Source: Streptomyces sp. SolWspMP-5a-2 (GTDB lineage Bacteria > Actinomycetota > Actinomycetes > Streptomycetales > Streptomycetaceae). From it: a stretch of 64,000 nucleotides of DNA. Shown here in pieces: positions 18,249 through 27,164 of this stretch. Location of the stretch: assembly GCF_900091845.1 (NCBI RefSeq), contig NZ_FMCI01000083.1:1-64000 (forward strand). The letters are read 5' to 3'. The notes under the pieces were generated by a model, which searched no databases, was not told where the DNA came from, and saw only the letters and a list, made by a program, of their open reading frames with translations. Position 1 is the first letter of the stretch; every line of letters starts with the position of its first letter. The position numbers were made by a program, and so were the translations under genes.

Positions 18249-19955
18249 TCAGGGCAGCAGCACCAGGGCCGCCGTCCAGAGCACCGCGGCCGCCAGGGCG
18301 AGCGGCCACAGCGGGCGGCCGCGCTCGCGGGCGGTGCTCGGCGCGGACGGGCGCAGCCCCGGGTGGTCGATCAGCGCGGTGAGTTCGGCGGCCGTCCGCG
18401 CGGTGCGGTCGGCGCGCCGCGCGTCGCGCTCGGGCGACCGGGACCTCCCGCGCGTCGCGGGCAGCGTCCACCCCGGGAAGGAGCTTTGCGCGCTGCCGAC
18501 GACCAGGTCGCCGTCCTCGTCGAGGGCGACCCGCGCGTCGTCCCAGCCGACGAAGCGGGGTCCGCGCAGCCCGCTGACCCACAGCCCGGCATCGTCGGCG
18601 GTGATCCGCCAGGCCGCGAGCCTCGGCAGCAGCAGGGCGCAGCCGACGCCGACGGCGGTGCCGCAGCCGTAGCGCCACAGCGGGCCGCCGTCCGCGAACA
18701 GGTAGAGGCCCACCACCGTGGCCACGGCCACGAGGGAGCGGTCCCGCCATCCGGCGCGCCAGCCGCGCACGGGTGCCTGCCCGGTGGCCGTCCGCTCGGC
18801 GGCGAACCGCTCGGCGGCGAACCGCTCGGCGGCGGCCCGCGAACGCGCCTCCTGTGCCTTCCGCAGCCCGGCGTCCCGCTCCATGGCGAGCAGCCCCGCG
18901 CGGACGGCCGGTTCCGAGCGGGGCCGCACCGGCCCCGACGACCACAGCACGACCGGCGGCGCGTCCGTGTCGTCGGCGTCCACGGCGGCGCTGACGACGA
19001 CGATCTCGGCGCCGTCCCAGGGCGCCCCGTACAGGACGGCTTCGCGCAGCGGGGCGGGGACGAGGAGATCGAGGCCGTCCTCGTCCTCCCGGCGGCCGCC
19101 GTCGTCGCCCGCGCCCTCCTCGTCGTCCTCGTCGTCCGCGTGGCTCTCCTCGTCGTACGCCTCGGTCAGTGCGACCCGGAACAGGGGCCGCAGCGCGTCG
19201 GTGTCGTCGGCGGCGAAGACGTCCGTGTCGCCGTGGCGCCCCTCGCGCACCAGCACCCCGAGGACCGGCGCGGGGTGCGCGCGCAGCGCCACCGAGCGGC
19301 GTCTGCCGAGGTACCCGGAGCCCAGCACGGTCAGCCCGAGCCCGACGACGAGGAAGCCGAGCACGGCGGCCGAGTCGCGGTCCTCGGGCAGGTCGCCGTA
19401 GGGCGCGACGAGCAGCAGTCCGCCGCCCGCGAGGACCGTCAGGGTGCCGACGACGGCGAGGAACCGGCCGCGCTTCACCGGAACGGCGGGCGCGGGCAGC
19501 GCGGCGGTGACGCCCCCGGCGGCGGCGAGGGCGGCCTCGCGCTGACCGGCGCGGGCCGCGAGGCGCGGTCCCGCGGCGGCGACCAGGGCGACGGCGAACA
19601 GCGCGGCGCCGGTGAGCAGCGGCCAGGAGAGCGTGGACGTGGACACGCCGACCGCGACGACCAGGGCGGGGGCGGTGAACCGCACGGCCTCCGGGCGCGC
19701 GGCCAGCAGGACCGGCAGCAGACCGAGCAGCGCGGCGGGCAGCGGGGGCAGCGAACCGAGCACGGCCAGCAGGGAGGCGACGATCACGCAGAACAGGACG
19801 AGCGGCAGCAGCACCCGGAACCGCACCGGGACGGTGAGCAGGGGGGACGGCAGCGCGCCGGTCCAGCGGCGGGCCCGGTCACCGTCCCAGGGGCGGCAGT
19901 CGTCGGGTCTCGCGGCGGCGGGCAGGGGTATCGGCCCGAGCGGTCTGCTGTCCAT
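18249..19955 (-). CDS. Large membrane protein of unknown function
   Basis: This 568-residue protein has an N-terminal block of hydrophobic helices (about 40-130), another pair (about 165-215), a long hydrophilic region with an acidic stretch (about 265-295, Asp/Glu run), a further pair (about 410-450) and one C-terminal helix. The middle includes a duplicated AERFAAERFAAER segment encoded by a short direct repeat near 18800-18835. No domain is recognised, although the WRITADDAGLWVSGLRG part resembles PH-like membrane proteins. The gene upstream in this direction (20616-21383) is a PH-domain membrane protein. Start at 19955. Confidence 0.75.
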   Translation of the reverse strand: MDSRPLGPIPLPAAARPDDCRPWDGDRARRWTGALPSPLLTVPVRFRVLLPLVLFCVIVASLLAVLGSLPPLPAALLGLLPVLLAARPEAVRFTAPALVVAVGVSTSTLSWPLLTGAALFAVALVAAAGPRLAARAGQREAALAAAGGVTAALPAPAVPVKRGRFLAVVGTLTVLAGGGLLLVAPYGDLPEDRDSAAVLGFLVVGLGLTVLGSGYLGRRRSVALRAHPAPVLGVLVREGRHGDTDVFAADDTDALRPLFRVALTEAYDEESHADDEDDEEGAGDDGGRREDEDGLDLLVPAPLREAVLYGAPWDGAEIVVVSAAVDADDTDAPPVVLWSSGPVRPRSEPAVRAGLLAMERDAGLRKAQEARSRAAAERFAAERFAAERTATGQAPVRGWRAGWRDRSLVAVATVVGLYLFADGGPLWRYGCGTAVGVGCALLLPRLAAWRITADDAGLWVSGLRGPRFVGWDDARVALDEDGDLVVGSAQSSFPGWTLPATRGRSRSPERDARRADRTARTAAELTALIDHPGLRPSAPSTARERGRPLWPLALAAAVLWTAALVLLP

Positions 19956-20081
19956 GACGTCCCAGGGAGTCGGCTTCCACAGGACGCCCGAACGACCGCC
20001 CCGCGCAGATCATCACCCGCGCGCCCCACCGGAGGCGAAGATTCACCCCACCCCGACGAACGAAGCCCCACACCGGACAGG

Positions 20082-20490
20082 CAGATCCGGTGCCGGGCAG
20101 GCACGTCCGGCGCCGGGGAGGGGAGTCCGGGGCGGGCGAGGAAGATCGCAGGCCGGACGAGACAAGTCCCGCACGGGCACGGACGTCCCGTGCCGAGCGA
20201 GGCAAGTCCCGTACCGGGCACGGCCGCCCCACGTCGAGCGAGGCAAGTCCCGTACCGGGTGAGGACGTCACATGTCGAGCGAGGCAAGTCCCGTACCGGG
20301 CACGGCCGTCCCCACGTCGGGCGAGGCAAGTCCCGTACCGGGTGAGGACGTCACATGTCGAGCGAGACAAGTCCGGTACCGGGAAGGGATGCCACCCGTG
20401 CCAGATGGGACAAGTCCCGTACCGGGTACGGACGCCACCCGCGTCGGACAGAGAAGTCCCGCACCGGGAAAGGAAATTGCGTACCGGCCA
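20082..20490. repeat. Minisatellite of ~41-bp units
   Basis: Units start with GRCAAGTCCCGTACCGGG or a close variant at 20161, 20201, 20242, 20283, 20325, 20366, 20409 and 20451, that is 40-43 nt apart. Two unit types alternate in the middle (tails ACGGCCGYCCC... and TGAGGACGTCACATGTCGAG), giving an ~82-bp higher order. More degenerate copies precede it from about 20082. Each unit has a CCCG/CGGG hairpin. The period is not a multiple of three and frames on both strands drift, so it is not coding. It fills most of the 660-bp gap 19956-20615. Confidence 0.85.
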
Positions 20491-20615
20491 GGGAGCACAC
20501 GCGGAGAGACGGAAGCCGCGCGCCCCGCGTCGGCCGGAGCCGACCACCCCCCGGCGAGCGCTGCCGGTCAGCTCCCGGCGGACCCGTCAAGCGGGCCCCC
20601 GGCCGCCCCGACCGC

Positions 20616-21383
20616 TCACCCCGTGGCGAGCAGGATCGCCAGGACCACCGCTCCCGCGAGGGCGGGCGCCGCGATCTCGTACGCCCAGCGGGTGGTGACC
20701 TCGCCGCGCGGGGTCTCCGTCTCGGGGGCCTTGGCCGCCCGGTTCTCCTCGGCCGCGAGCAGTTCGCGCAGGTCGTCCATGACCTTGTCGGCCTCGGCGC
20801 GGACCGGGCCGTCGGGGACGTCCGCCGCCCCGCCGAAACCTCCGCCGAAGCCGCCACCACCACCGCCACCGCCGAAGCTGCCGAACCCGCCGCCGAACCC
20901 GCGGGGTCCGCGGCCGCCCCTGCCGCCGCCCTGGGCCGCCCTCGACGCATCGGCGGTCGCGCGGGCCTGCCTGCGGGCCGCCTTCTTGCGGCCGCGCAGC
21001 GACACCGGCACCGCCCACAGCTGGTACTTGGCGCCGGAGGTGACGACCACCTCGTTGGAGAAGCTGGAGCGCAGCGAGACGACCTGCGTCCACGGCACCA
21101 CGACCAGCCGGAACGGGTTGCGCACGCGCATCCGCTCCTCGTTGGCGAAGACGGCGGGGCGCAGGGTGAAGGCGACGACCAGCGGCACGACGAGCAGGAG
21201 CGTGGCGAGGGCGAGCCAGGGGGTGCGCCCGTGGCCCTTGACGATCGCGTCGATGCCGAGCCAGCCGATGATGCCGAGCAGCAGCACACCACCGGCGAGC
21301 GCCGCGGGCGACCGGTAGACCCGGTCGGGTGACTCGGGCGCGGTGGGCCGCGGCGCGGGTGACGGGTGTTCCGGGGTGGTCAT
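20616..21383 (-). CDS. PH-domain membrane protein
   Basis: This 255-residue protein has two membrane helices (about 30-50 and 52-75), a short bacterial PH-like domain (about 80-130: RMRVRNPFRLVVVPWTQVVSLRSS), a basic stretch GRKKAARRQARA, a striking Gly/Phe low-complexity region (about 155-190) and a C-terminal helix. Such proteins are common in Streptomyces and have no settled role. It is divergent from deoC and could share the control region holding the palindrome at 21467. Start ATG at 21383. Confidence 0.85.
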   Translation of the reverse strand: MTTPEHPSPAPRPTAPESPDRVYRSPAALAGGVLLLGIIGWLGIDAIVKGHGRTPWLALATLLLVVPLVVAFTLRPAVFANEERMRVRNPFRLVVVPWTQVVSLRSSFSNEVVVTSGAKYQLWAVPVSLRGRKKAARRQARATADASRAAQGGGRGGRGPRGFGGGFGSFGGGGGGGGFGGGFGGAADVPDGPVRAEADKVMDDLRELLAAEENRAAKAPETETPRGEVTTRWAYEIAAPALAGAVVLAILLATG

Positions 21384-21466
21384 GCTCCCGATTCTGCCCG
21401 ACGGCCCTCGCGGCGCTCGTACGCGGTGCCCCGGGTCACGGACGAGCACCCGGGGGTGTACAGCCG

Positions 21467-21478
21467 CTACGCGCGTAG
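21467..21478. promoter_or_regulatory. Nucleoside-regulon palindrome before deoC
   Basis: A perfect CTACGCGCGTAG. A -10-like TATGCT (21480-21485) starts 2 nt after it and lies 6 nt before GTG 21492, so the palindrome occupies the core promoter. Confidence 0.78.
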
Positions 21479-21491
21479 ATATGCTCGTCTG

Positions 21492-22454
21492 GTGACCATG
21501 CCCACTGCACCCACAGCACCCGCTCTCGGGGACGTCACCGCGTCCGACAGCACGCTGCGCCGTTTCCTCCACGGGCTGCCCGGCGTCGACCCGGTCGGCC
21601 TCGAGGCCCGTGCGGCCTCCCTCGGCACCCGTTCCATCAAGACGACCGCGAAGGCGTACGCGATCGACCTGGCCATCTCGATGGTCGATCTGACGACGCT
21701 GGAAGGCGCGGACACCCCGGGCAAGGTCCGGGCGCTCGGCGTCAAGGCCGTGCACCCCGACCCGACCGACCGCGCGACCCCCGCCACGGCGGCCGTCTGC
21801 GTCTACCCCGACATGGTGGCCGTCGCGAAGGAGGCGGTGGCCGGTTCCACGGTGAAGGTCGCCTCCGTCGCCACCGCCTTCCCCGCGGGCCGCGCCGCGC
21901 TCGGCGTGAAGCTGGCCGACGTCCGGGACGCGGTGGCCGCGGGCGCCGACGAGATCGACATGGTCATCGACCGCGGGGCGTTCCTCGCGGGCCGGTACCT
22001 GAAGGTGTACGAGGAGATCGTCGCGGTGAAGGAGGCCTGCGGGTCCTCGGCCCGGCTCAAGGTCATCTTCGAGACCGGCGAGCTGTCGACGTACGACAAC
22101 ATCCGCCGGGCGAGCTGGCTCGGCATGCTGGCGGGCGCCGACTTCATCAAGACGTCGACCGGCAAGGTGGCGGTGAACGCGACCCCGGCCAACACCCTCC
22201 TGATGCTGGAGGCGGTGCGCGACTTCCGCGCGCAGACGGGCGTCCAGGTCGGCGTGAAGCCGGCCGGCGGCATCCGCACCACCAAGGACGCGCTGAAGTT
22301 CCTGGTGCTGGTCAACGAGACCGCGGGCACCGACTGGCTGGACAACCACTGGTTCCGCTTCGGCGCCTCCTCGCTCCTGAACGACCTGCTGATGCAGCGC
22401 CAGAAGCTGGCGACCGGCCGCTACTCCGGCCCTGACTACGTGACGGTGGACTGA
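21492..22454 (+). CDS. deoC: Deoxyribose-phosphate aldolase
   Basis: This class I aldolase of about 320 residues cleaves 2-deoxyribose-5-phosphate to glyceraldehyde-3-phosphate and acetaldehyde. Motifs are VCVYPDMV, VASVATAFPAG, DEIDMVIDRGAFL, LKVIFETGEL, and the Schiff-base lysine in ADFIKTSTGK, followed by VGVKPAGGIRT. GTG 21492 (VTMPTAP) fits a leaderless transcript from TATGCT; ATG 21498 is the alternative. It is followed 6 nt later by an aldehyde dehydrogenase that could remove the acetaldehyde. Likely regulated through the palindrome at 21467. Confidence 0.95.
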   Translation: MTMPTAPTAPALGDVTASDSTLRRFLHGLPGVDPVGLEARAASLGTRSIKTTAKAYAIDLAISMVDLTTLEGADTPGKVRALGVKAVHPDPTDRATPATAAVCVYPDMVAVAKEAVAGSTVKVASVATAFPAGRAALGVKLADVRDAVAAGADEIDMVIDRGAFLAGRYLKVYEEIVAVKEACGSSARLKVIFETGELSTYDNIRRASWLGMLAGADFIKTSTGKVAVNATPANTLLMLEAVRDFRAQTGVQVGVKPAGGIRTTKDALKFLVLVNETAGTDWLDNHWFRFGASSLLNDLLMQRQKLATGRYSGPDYVTVD

Positions 22455-22460
22455 GATCCC

Positions 22461-23912
22461 ATGACGACGCAATCACAGGCATCCGCGTTCGCGTACGCGC
22501 CGGCCCCCGAGTCGCGCGCGGTGGTCGACATCGCGCCGTCCTACGGCCTGTTCATCGACGGCGAGTTCGCCGATGCGGCCGAGGGCAAGGTCTTCAAGAC
22601 GGTCTCGCCGTCGACGGAGGAGGTCCTCTCCGAGGTGGCCCGCGCGGGCGAGGCGGACGTGGAGCGCGCGGTGCGCGCGGCCCGCAAGGCGTTCGAGAAG
22701 TGGTCGGCGCTGCCCGGCTCCGAGCGCGCCAAGTACCTGTTCCGGATCGCCCGGATCATCCAGGAGCGCAGCCGTGAGCTGGCCGTCCTGGAGACCCTGG
22801 ACAACGGCAAGCCGATCCGGGAGACCAGGGACGCCGACCTCCCGCTGGTCGCCGCGCACTTCTTCTACTACGCGGGCTGGGCCGACAAGCTCGGGCACGC
22901 CGGTTACGGCGCCGACCCGCGCCCGCTGGGCGTCGCGGGCCAGGTCATCCCGTGGAACTTCCCGCTGCTGATGCTGGCGTGGAAGATCGCCCCGGCGCTG
23001 GCGACGGGCAACACGGTCGTCCTGAAGCCCGCCGAGACGACCCCGCTCTCCGCCCTGTTCTTCGCGGACATCTGCCGCCAGGCGGGCCTGCCCAGGGGTG
23101 TCGTCAACATCCTGCCCGGGTACGGCGACGCGGGCGCCGCGCTGGTCGCCCACCCGGACGTGGACAAGGTCGCGTTCACCGGCTCCACGGCCGTCGGCAA
23201 GGAGATCGCCCGCACGGTCGCCGGCACCCGCAAGAAGCTCACGCTCGAACTGGGCGGCAAGGGCGCCAACATCGTCTTCGACGACGCCCCGCTCGACCAG
23301 GCCGTCGAGGGCATCGTGAACGGCATCTTCTTCAACCAGGGGCAGGTCTGCTGCGCCGGGTCCCGGCTGCTGGTGCAGGAGTCGGTCGAGGAGGAGCTGC
23401 TGGACGCGCTGAAGCGGCGCCTGGGCACGCTGCGCCTCGGTGACCCGCTGGACAAGAACACGGACATCGGCGCGATCAACTCCGCCGAGCAGCTCGCCCG
23501 GATCACCTCCCTGGTCGAGGCGGGCGAGGCGGAGGGCGCCGAGCGCTGGTCCCCGGCGTGCGAACTGCCGTCCGCCGGTTACTGGTTCGCGCCGACGCTG
23601 TTCACGAACGTCACCCAGGCCCACACCGTGGCCCGTGACGAGATCTTCGGCCCGGTCCTGTCGGTGCTGACCTTCCGCACCCCCGACGAGGCGGTCGCGA
23701 AGGCCAACAACACGCCGTACGGCCTGTCGGCGGGCATCTGGACGGAGAAGGGCTCGCGCATCCTGGCGGTCGCGAACAAGCTCCGGGCGGGTGTCGTCTG
23801 GTCCAACACGTTCAACAAGTTCGACCCGACCTCGCCGTTCGGCGGGTACAAGGAGTCGGGCTTCGGCCGCGAGGGCGGTCGGCACGGCCTGGAGGCGTAC
23901 CTCGATGTCTGA
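22461..23912 (+). CDS. Aldehyde dehydrogenase
   Basis: This 483-residue NAD(P)-dependent dehydrogenase has the cofactor loop VIPWNFPLLMLAWKIAPAL, FTGSTAVGKEI, catalytic Glu in LELGGKGANIVF, catalytic Cys in FFNQGQVCCAGSRL, and the C-terminal EIFGPVLSV and SPFGGYKESGFGREGG. It starts 6 nt after deoC, so oxidation of acetaldehyde from deoxyribose-5-P to acetate is the simplest role. The next gene overlaps it by 8 nt. The substrate is inferred from context only. Confidence 0.93.
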   Translation: MTTQSQASAFAYAPAPESRAVVDIAPSYGLFIDGEFADAAEGKVFKTVSPSTEEVLSEVARAGEADVERAVRAARKAFEKWSALPGSERAKYLFRIARIIQERSRELAVLETLDNGKPIRETRDADLPLVAAHFFYYAGWADKLGHAGYGADPRPLGVAGQVIPWNFPLLMLAWKIAPALATGNTVVLKPAETTPLSALFFADICRQAGLPRGVVNILPGYGDAGAALVAHPDVDKVAFTGSTAVGKEIARTVAGTRKKLTLELGGKGANIVFDDAPLDQAVEGIVNGIFFNQGQVCCAGSRLLVQESVEEELLDALKRRLGTLRLGDPLDKNTDIGAINSAEQLARITSLVEAGEAEGAERWSPACELPSAGYWFAPTLFTNVTQAHTVARDEIFGPVLSVLTFRTPDEAVAKANNTPYGLSAGIWTEKGSRILAVANKLRAGVVWSNTFNKFDPTSPFGGYKESGFGREGGRHGLEAYLDV

Positions 23913-24795
23913 CGCGCGACTGTCCGTCTTCAAGACCTACAAGCTGTACGTGGGGGGCAAGTTCCCGCGTTCCGAGAGCGGCCGGGTGTACGAGGTGACG
24001 GACTCCAAGGGCAGGTGGCTGGCGAACGCGCCGCAGTCGTCCCGCAAGGACGCCCGGGACGCGGTGGTGGCCGCGCGCAAGGCGTTCGGCGGCTGGTCGG
24101 GCGCGACGGCGTACAACCGCGGGCAGGTGCTGTACCGGGTCGCGGAGATGCTGGAGGGCCGCCGGGAGCAGTTCACCCGTGAGGTGGCCGAGGCGGAGGG
24201 CCTGTCGAAGGGCAGAGCGGCGGCCCAGGTGGACGCGGCGATCGACCGCTGGGTCTGGTACGCGGGCTGGACCGACAAGATCGCCCAGCTGGTGGGCGGC
24301 GGGAACCCGGTCGCGGGCCCGTACTTCAACCTGTCCTCGCCCGAGCCGACGGGCGTGGTCACCGTCCTCGCCCCGCAGGACTCGTCGTTCCTCGGCCTGG
24401 TCTCGGTGCTGGCCCCGGTGATCGCGACCGGCAACACGGCGGTCGTCGTCGCCTCGGAGCGTGCCCCGCTCCCGGCGCTGTCCCTCAGCGAGGTGCTGGC
24501 CACCTCGGACGTGCCGGGCGGTGTGGTGAACGTGCTGTCCGGCCGGACGGCGGAGATCGCGGCGCCGCTCGCCGCGCACCAGGACGTCAACGCGATCGAC
24601 CTCGCGGGCGCCGACGAGGCGCTGGCGAAGGAGCTGGAGATCGCGGCGGCCGACAACCTGAAGCGCGTGCTGCGTCCACAGCCTGTGGACGACTGGTCGG
24701 CGGACCCGGGCACCGACCGCCTGACCCCGTTCCTGGAGACGAAGACGGTCTGGCACCCGACGGGGTCGCTGGGCGCGGGCGGCTCCTCGTACTGA
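23905..24795 (+). CDS. Short aldehyde dehydrogenase homologue lacking the catalytic domain
   Basis: This 296-residue protein matches the N-terminal cofactor-binding half of aldehyde dehydrogenases (TDSKGRWLANAPQSSRKD, VVAARKAFGGWSGATAYNR, APVIATGNTAVVVASE) but stops before the part that would carry the catalytic Glu and Cys. No frameshift is seen: the frame is clean and the end (GSLGAGGSSY) is its own. ATG 23905 overlaps the full-length enzyme by 8 nt, so the two are translationally coupled. A partner or regulatory subunit role for the upstream enzyme is plausible. Confidence 0.85.
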   Translation: MSDARLSVFKTYKLYVGGKFPRSESGRVYEVTDSKGRWLANAPQSSRKDARDAVVAARKAFGGWSGATAYNRGQVLYRVAEMLEGRREQFTREVAEAEGLSKGRAAAQVDAAIDRWVWYAGWTDKIAQLVGGGNPVAGPYFNLSSPEPTGVVTVLAPQDSSFLGLVSVLAPVIATGNTAVVVASERAPLPALSLSEVLATSDVPGGVVNVLSGRTAEIAAPLAAHQDVNAIDLAGADEALAKELEIAAADNLKRVLRPQPVDDWSADPGTDRLTPFLETKTVWHPTGSLGAGGSSY

Positions 24796-24811
24796 CGCGG
24801 CCCCCGGGACC

Positions 24812-24853
24812 GGAAGCCGCGCCCGCCCTCCGTCCGGGGCGGGCGCGGCTTCC
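24812..24853. terminator. Bidirectional hairpin terminator
   Basis: A perfect 17-bp stem (GGAAGCCGCGCCCGCCC with its complement) and an 8-nt loop lies between the convergent genes ending at 24795 and 24872. Confidence 0.85.
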
Positions 24854-24871
24854 TCGCGCGAGCGGCCCGGA

Positions 24872-25288
24872 TCAGCCGCCCAGACCGCCGAGCAGCCCCG
24901 TCGCCTGCCCCAGCACCGGCAGGCTGCCGATGGAGGACGCCTGGGCGATCGGCGCCGTCAGCATCTGGGTGTTGAGGGCCTTGAAGTCGGCGAGCTGGGT
25001 GCCGACGCCGTTGTCCAGCGGGTCGACGCCGGTACCGGCCAGCGGGTTGGGCTTGAGCCCGGCGAGCGGGCCCGTGACGTAGCCGACGGAGCCGGTCAGC
25101 GCCTGGAGGCCGGCCTGCGGGTCGATCTTCCCGAGGGACGTGGGGCGGGTGCGCATGACGTCCACCACCGGGGCGGAGTCCGCGGCCGAGGCCGTCGCGG
25201 CGCCCGCGCCCAGGGCCGCTCCCGCGGTGGCGAGGGCGATCAGGGCGCGCTGGGCGGTCGGTCGGGGGGAGGACGCTTGTCGTGCCAT
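24872..25288 (-). CDS. Small secreted protein of unknown function
   Basis: This 138-residue protein begins MARQASSPRPTAQRALIAL and has a Sec-type signal peptide (hydrophobic core about 15-33, likely cleavage after ATASA). The mature part is Pro/Leu/Gly rich, with LAGLKPNPLAGTGVDPLDNG and a C terminus ending ATGLLGGLGG. It resembles in style the product of 31151-31504. ATG 25288 is preceded by GGTGG 10 nt upstream. A cell-wall or surface role is possible, but none is shown by the sequence. Confidence 0.8.
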   Translation of the reverse strand: MARQASSPRPTAQRALIALATAGAALGAGAATASAADSAPVVDVMRTRPTSLGKIDPQAGLQALTGSVGYVTGPLAGLKPNPLAGTGVDPLDNGVGTQLADFKALNTQMLTAPIAQASSIGSLPVLGQATGLLGGLGG

Positions 25289-25415
25289 CGCTGGTGCCAC
25301 CTTCTGGTGCGCAGAGTAATCGTGTCGGAACTCAGGGTAGTTGAGGTGTGACGCGCGCTCCAAAGTCGACCCGCGGGGTCGGCAGCGCGTACGGGATGCG
25401 TCAAACTGGTGTCCC

Positions 25416-26051
25416 GTGAGCATCCATCTCCCCTCCGCCGCCCGTGTCGTGCTGCTCTGCGGCCCCTCGGGTTCGGGCAAGTCCCTCGTCGCCGCCCGCT
25501 CGGGCCTGCCGGTGCTGCGGCTCGACGACTTCTACAAGGAGGGCGACGACCCGACGCTGCCGCTGGTGGCGGGGAGTTCGGACATCGACTGGGACCATCC
25601 GGGGTCCTGGGACACGGAGGCGGCCGTCGCCGCGATCGCCGAACTGTGCCGCACCGGGCGCACCGAGGTGCCGGTGTACGACATCGCGCTGAGCGCCCGC
25701 ACCGGCGCCGAGACCGTCGACATCGCCAGGACCCCGCTGTTCGTGGCGGAGGGCATCTTCGCCGCCGAGATAGTGGGCCGCTGCCGGGAGCTGGGCCTGC
25801 TGGCCGACGCGCTGTGCCTCAACCGGGGCCCGCTGCGCACCTTCCGGCGGCGATTCGTGCGCGATCTGCGCGAGGGCCGCAAGTCGGTGCCGTTCCTGGT
25901 GCGGCGCGGGTGGCGCCTGATGCGTCAGGAGCGCACGATCGTGGTCCGCCAGACGGCTCTCGGGGCGCACCCCTGTTCCAAGGACGAGGCGCTGGGCCGC
26001 CTGGCCGCCGCGGCGGTGGGCCGCGACCCGGCCGCGGCACCGGCTCCCTGA
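25416..26051 (+). CDS. Uridine kinase-like P-loop protein
   Basis: This 211-residue protein has Walker A LLCGPSGSGKS (about 13-23), then PVLRLDDFYKEGDDPTLP, the Asp/Tyr lid typical of uridine kinase and phosphoribulokinase-type enzymes, DWDHPGSWD, and FVAEGIFAAEI. Phosphorylation of a nucleoside, probably uridine or cytidine, is the best guess; it would fit the salvage genes around it. GTG 25416 (VSIHLPSAARV) is chosen because the fold begins there. It converges on sigQ. Confidence 0.85.
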   Translation: MSIHLPSAARVVLLCGPSGSGKSLVAARSGLPVLRLDDFYKEGDDPTLPLVAGSSDIDWDHPGSWDTEAAVAAIAELCRTGRTEVPVYDIALSARTGAETVDIARTPLFVAEGIFAAEIVGRCRELGLLADALCLNRGPLRTFRRRFVRDLREGRKSVPFLVRRGWRLMRQERTIVVRQTALGAHPCSKDEALGRLAAAAVGRDPAAAPAP

Positions 26052-26154
26052 CCCGCTGCCCCGCTGACCGTACGGACGGACCGCCGTCCGCACCCCGGGA
26101 GCCGCGCGCCCGCACCGGAAAACCGTGCGCGGACAGGAAAGCGGGACTGGTTGG

Positions 26155-26310
26155 ACCCCCCGGCCCCCCAGTCCCGCTCTTCCCCCGTGTCCCCCCGTTC
26201 CCCGTGCTTTCCCCCGTGTCCCCCGTTTCCCCCCTCGGGCCCCCGTGTCCCCCGTGGGTCCGGTCACCGCTCCCCCCGGGGCGGTCACCGGCCCCTCGTT
26301 CCCCCCGTAC
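26155..26310 (-). repeat. C-rich (minus-strand G-rich) tract after sigQ
   Basis: Imperfect repeats of CCCCCGTGTCCCCC run from about 26155 to 26310. On the minus strand this gives many G4-G6 runs with 3-7-nt loops, downstream of the sigQ stop. G-quadruplex formation in the sigQ transcript or in DNA is possible. Confidence 0.6.
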
Positions 26311-26312
26311 CT

Positions 26313-27059
26313 TCAGGCCACCAGCTCGCCGAAGGCGTCCTCCTCGTCACGGCCGAAGCTGAGGACCTCGTCCTCGCGCAGCCGGCGCAGGGAGCGCCAG
26401 ATGCTGGACTTCACCGTGCCGACACTGATGTCGAGGATGTCCGCGATCTCCGGGTCGGTGCGGCCCTCGTAGTACCGCAGGACCAGCATCGTGCGCTGGA
26501 GTTCGGGCAGCCGGGCGAGCGCCTGCCACAGGACCGCGCGCAGCTCGGTGCCGCGCATCGCGTCCGTGTCGCCGGGCGTCTCCGGCAGTTCCTCGGTCGG
26601 GTACTCGTTCAGCTTGCGGCGGCGCCACGCGCTGATGTGCAGATTGGTCATGGTCCGGCGCAGGTAGCCGCCGACCGCGGCCTTGTCGCTGATCCGCTCC
26701 CACGCCCGGTAGGTCGAGAACAGCGCGCTCTGCAGCAGGTCCTCGGCCTCGAACCGGTCCCCCGTGAGGTGGTAGGCGGTGGCGTACAGGGAGGCGCGGC
26801 GCTCCTGGACGTAGGCGGTGAACTCCGCCTCCGACAGCGAGCGACGCTCCTCCGTGGCCTCCCTGTACGCGCTTCCCCCGGCTATCTCCCCCGAGTCCGC
26901 CGGGCGGGCGTCGACCACCGTCATGTAACCGGTGTGCTGACGCCCGGTGCCGTGAGCGCACCCCCGCAAGTTCACGGCACCGGACCTCTCGGAACCCCGG
27001 CCCACGTCGTGCAGCCGCGTGATCACCGCGCTGTTGCTGGTGCTGCGCAGCGTGCTCAT
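26313..27059 (-). CDS. sigQ: ECF sigma factor SigQ
   Basis: This 248-residue ECF sigma factor of the SigE-like actinobacterial group has region 2 (LYATAYHLTGDRFEAEDLLQ, then AWERISDKAAVGGYLRRTM) and region 4 (ALARLPELQRTMLVLRYYEG, then DILDISVGTVKSSIWRSL). It is divergent from afsQ1, as is sigQ in S. coelicolor, where AfsQ1 activates sigQ and SigQ counteracts AfsQ-dependent antibiotic control. A GTCAC-n6-GTCAC AfsQ1-type box lies between them. Start ATG at 27059. Confidence 0.92.
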   Translation of the reverse strand: MSTLRSTSNSAVITRLHDVGRGSERSGAVNLRGCAHGTGRQHTGYMTVVDARPADSGEIAGGSAYREATEERRSLSEAEFTAYVQERRASLYATAYHLTGDRFEAEDLLQSALFSTYRAWERISDKAAVGGYLRRTMTNLHISAWRRRKLNEYPTEELPETPGDTDAMRGTELRAVLWQALARLPELQRTMLVLRYYEGRTDPEIADILDISVGTVKSSIWRSLRRLREDEVLSFGRDEEDAFGELVA

Positions 27060-27164
27060 CTCGCGCCCCCCGTCGTGGACTTCGGTGTTCGGTCTGCCAG
27101 GCGGTGCTGCTCTGCCTGTGCCGAAAAGCTTGCCGGGGCGACTTCATGACCGTGTCCGCCGACT

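Noticed and set aside
20082..20490. Tandem array read as a CRISPR
   Set aside because: Units are contiguous without unique spacers, have two alternating tails, and no cas genes are near.
20090..20698. Open frames through the minisatellite on both strands
   Set aside because: The ~41-bp period is not a multiple of three and the repeats fall into different frames; no ribosome site.
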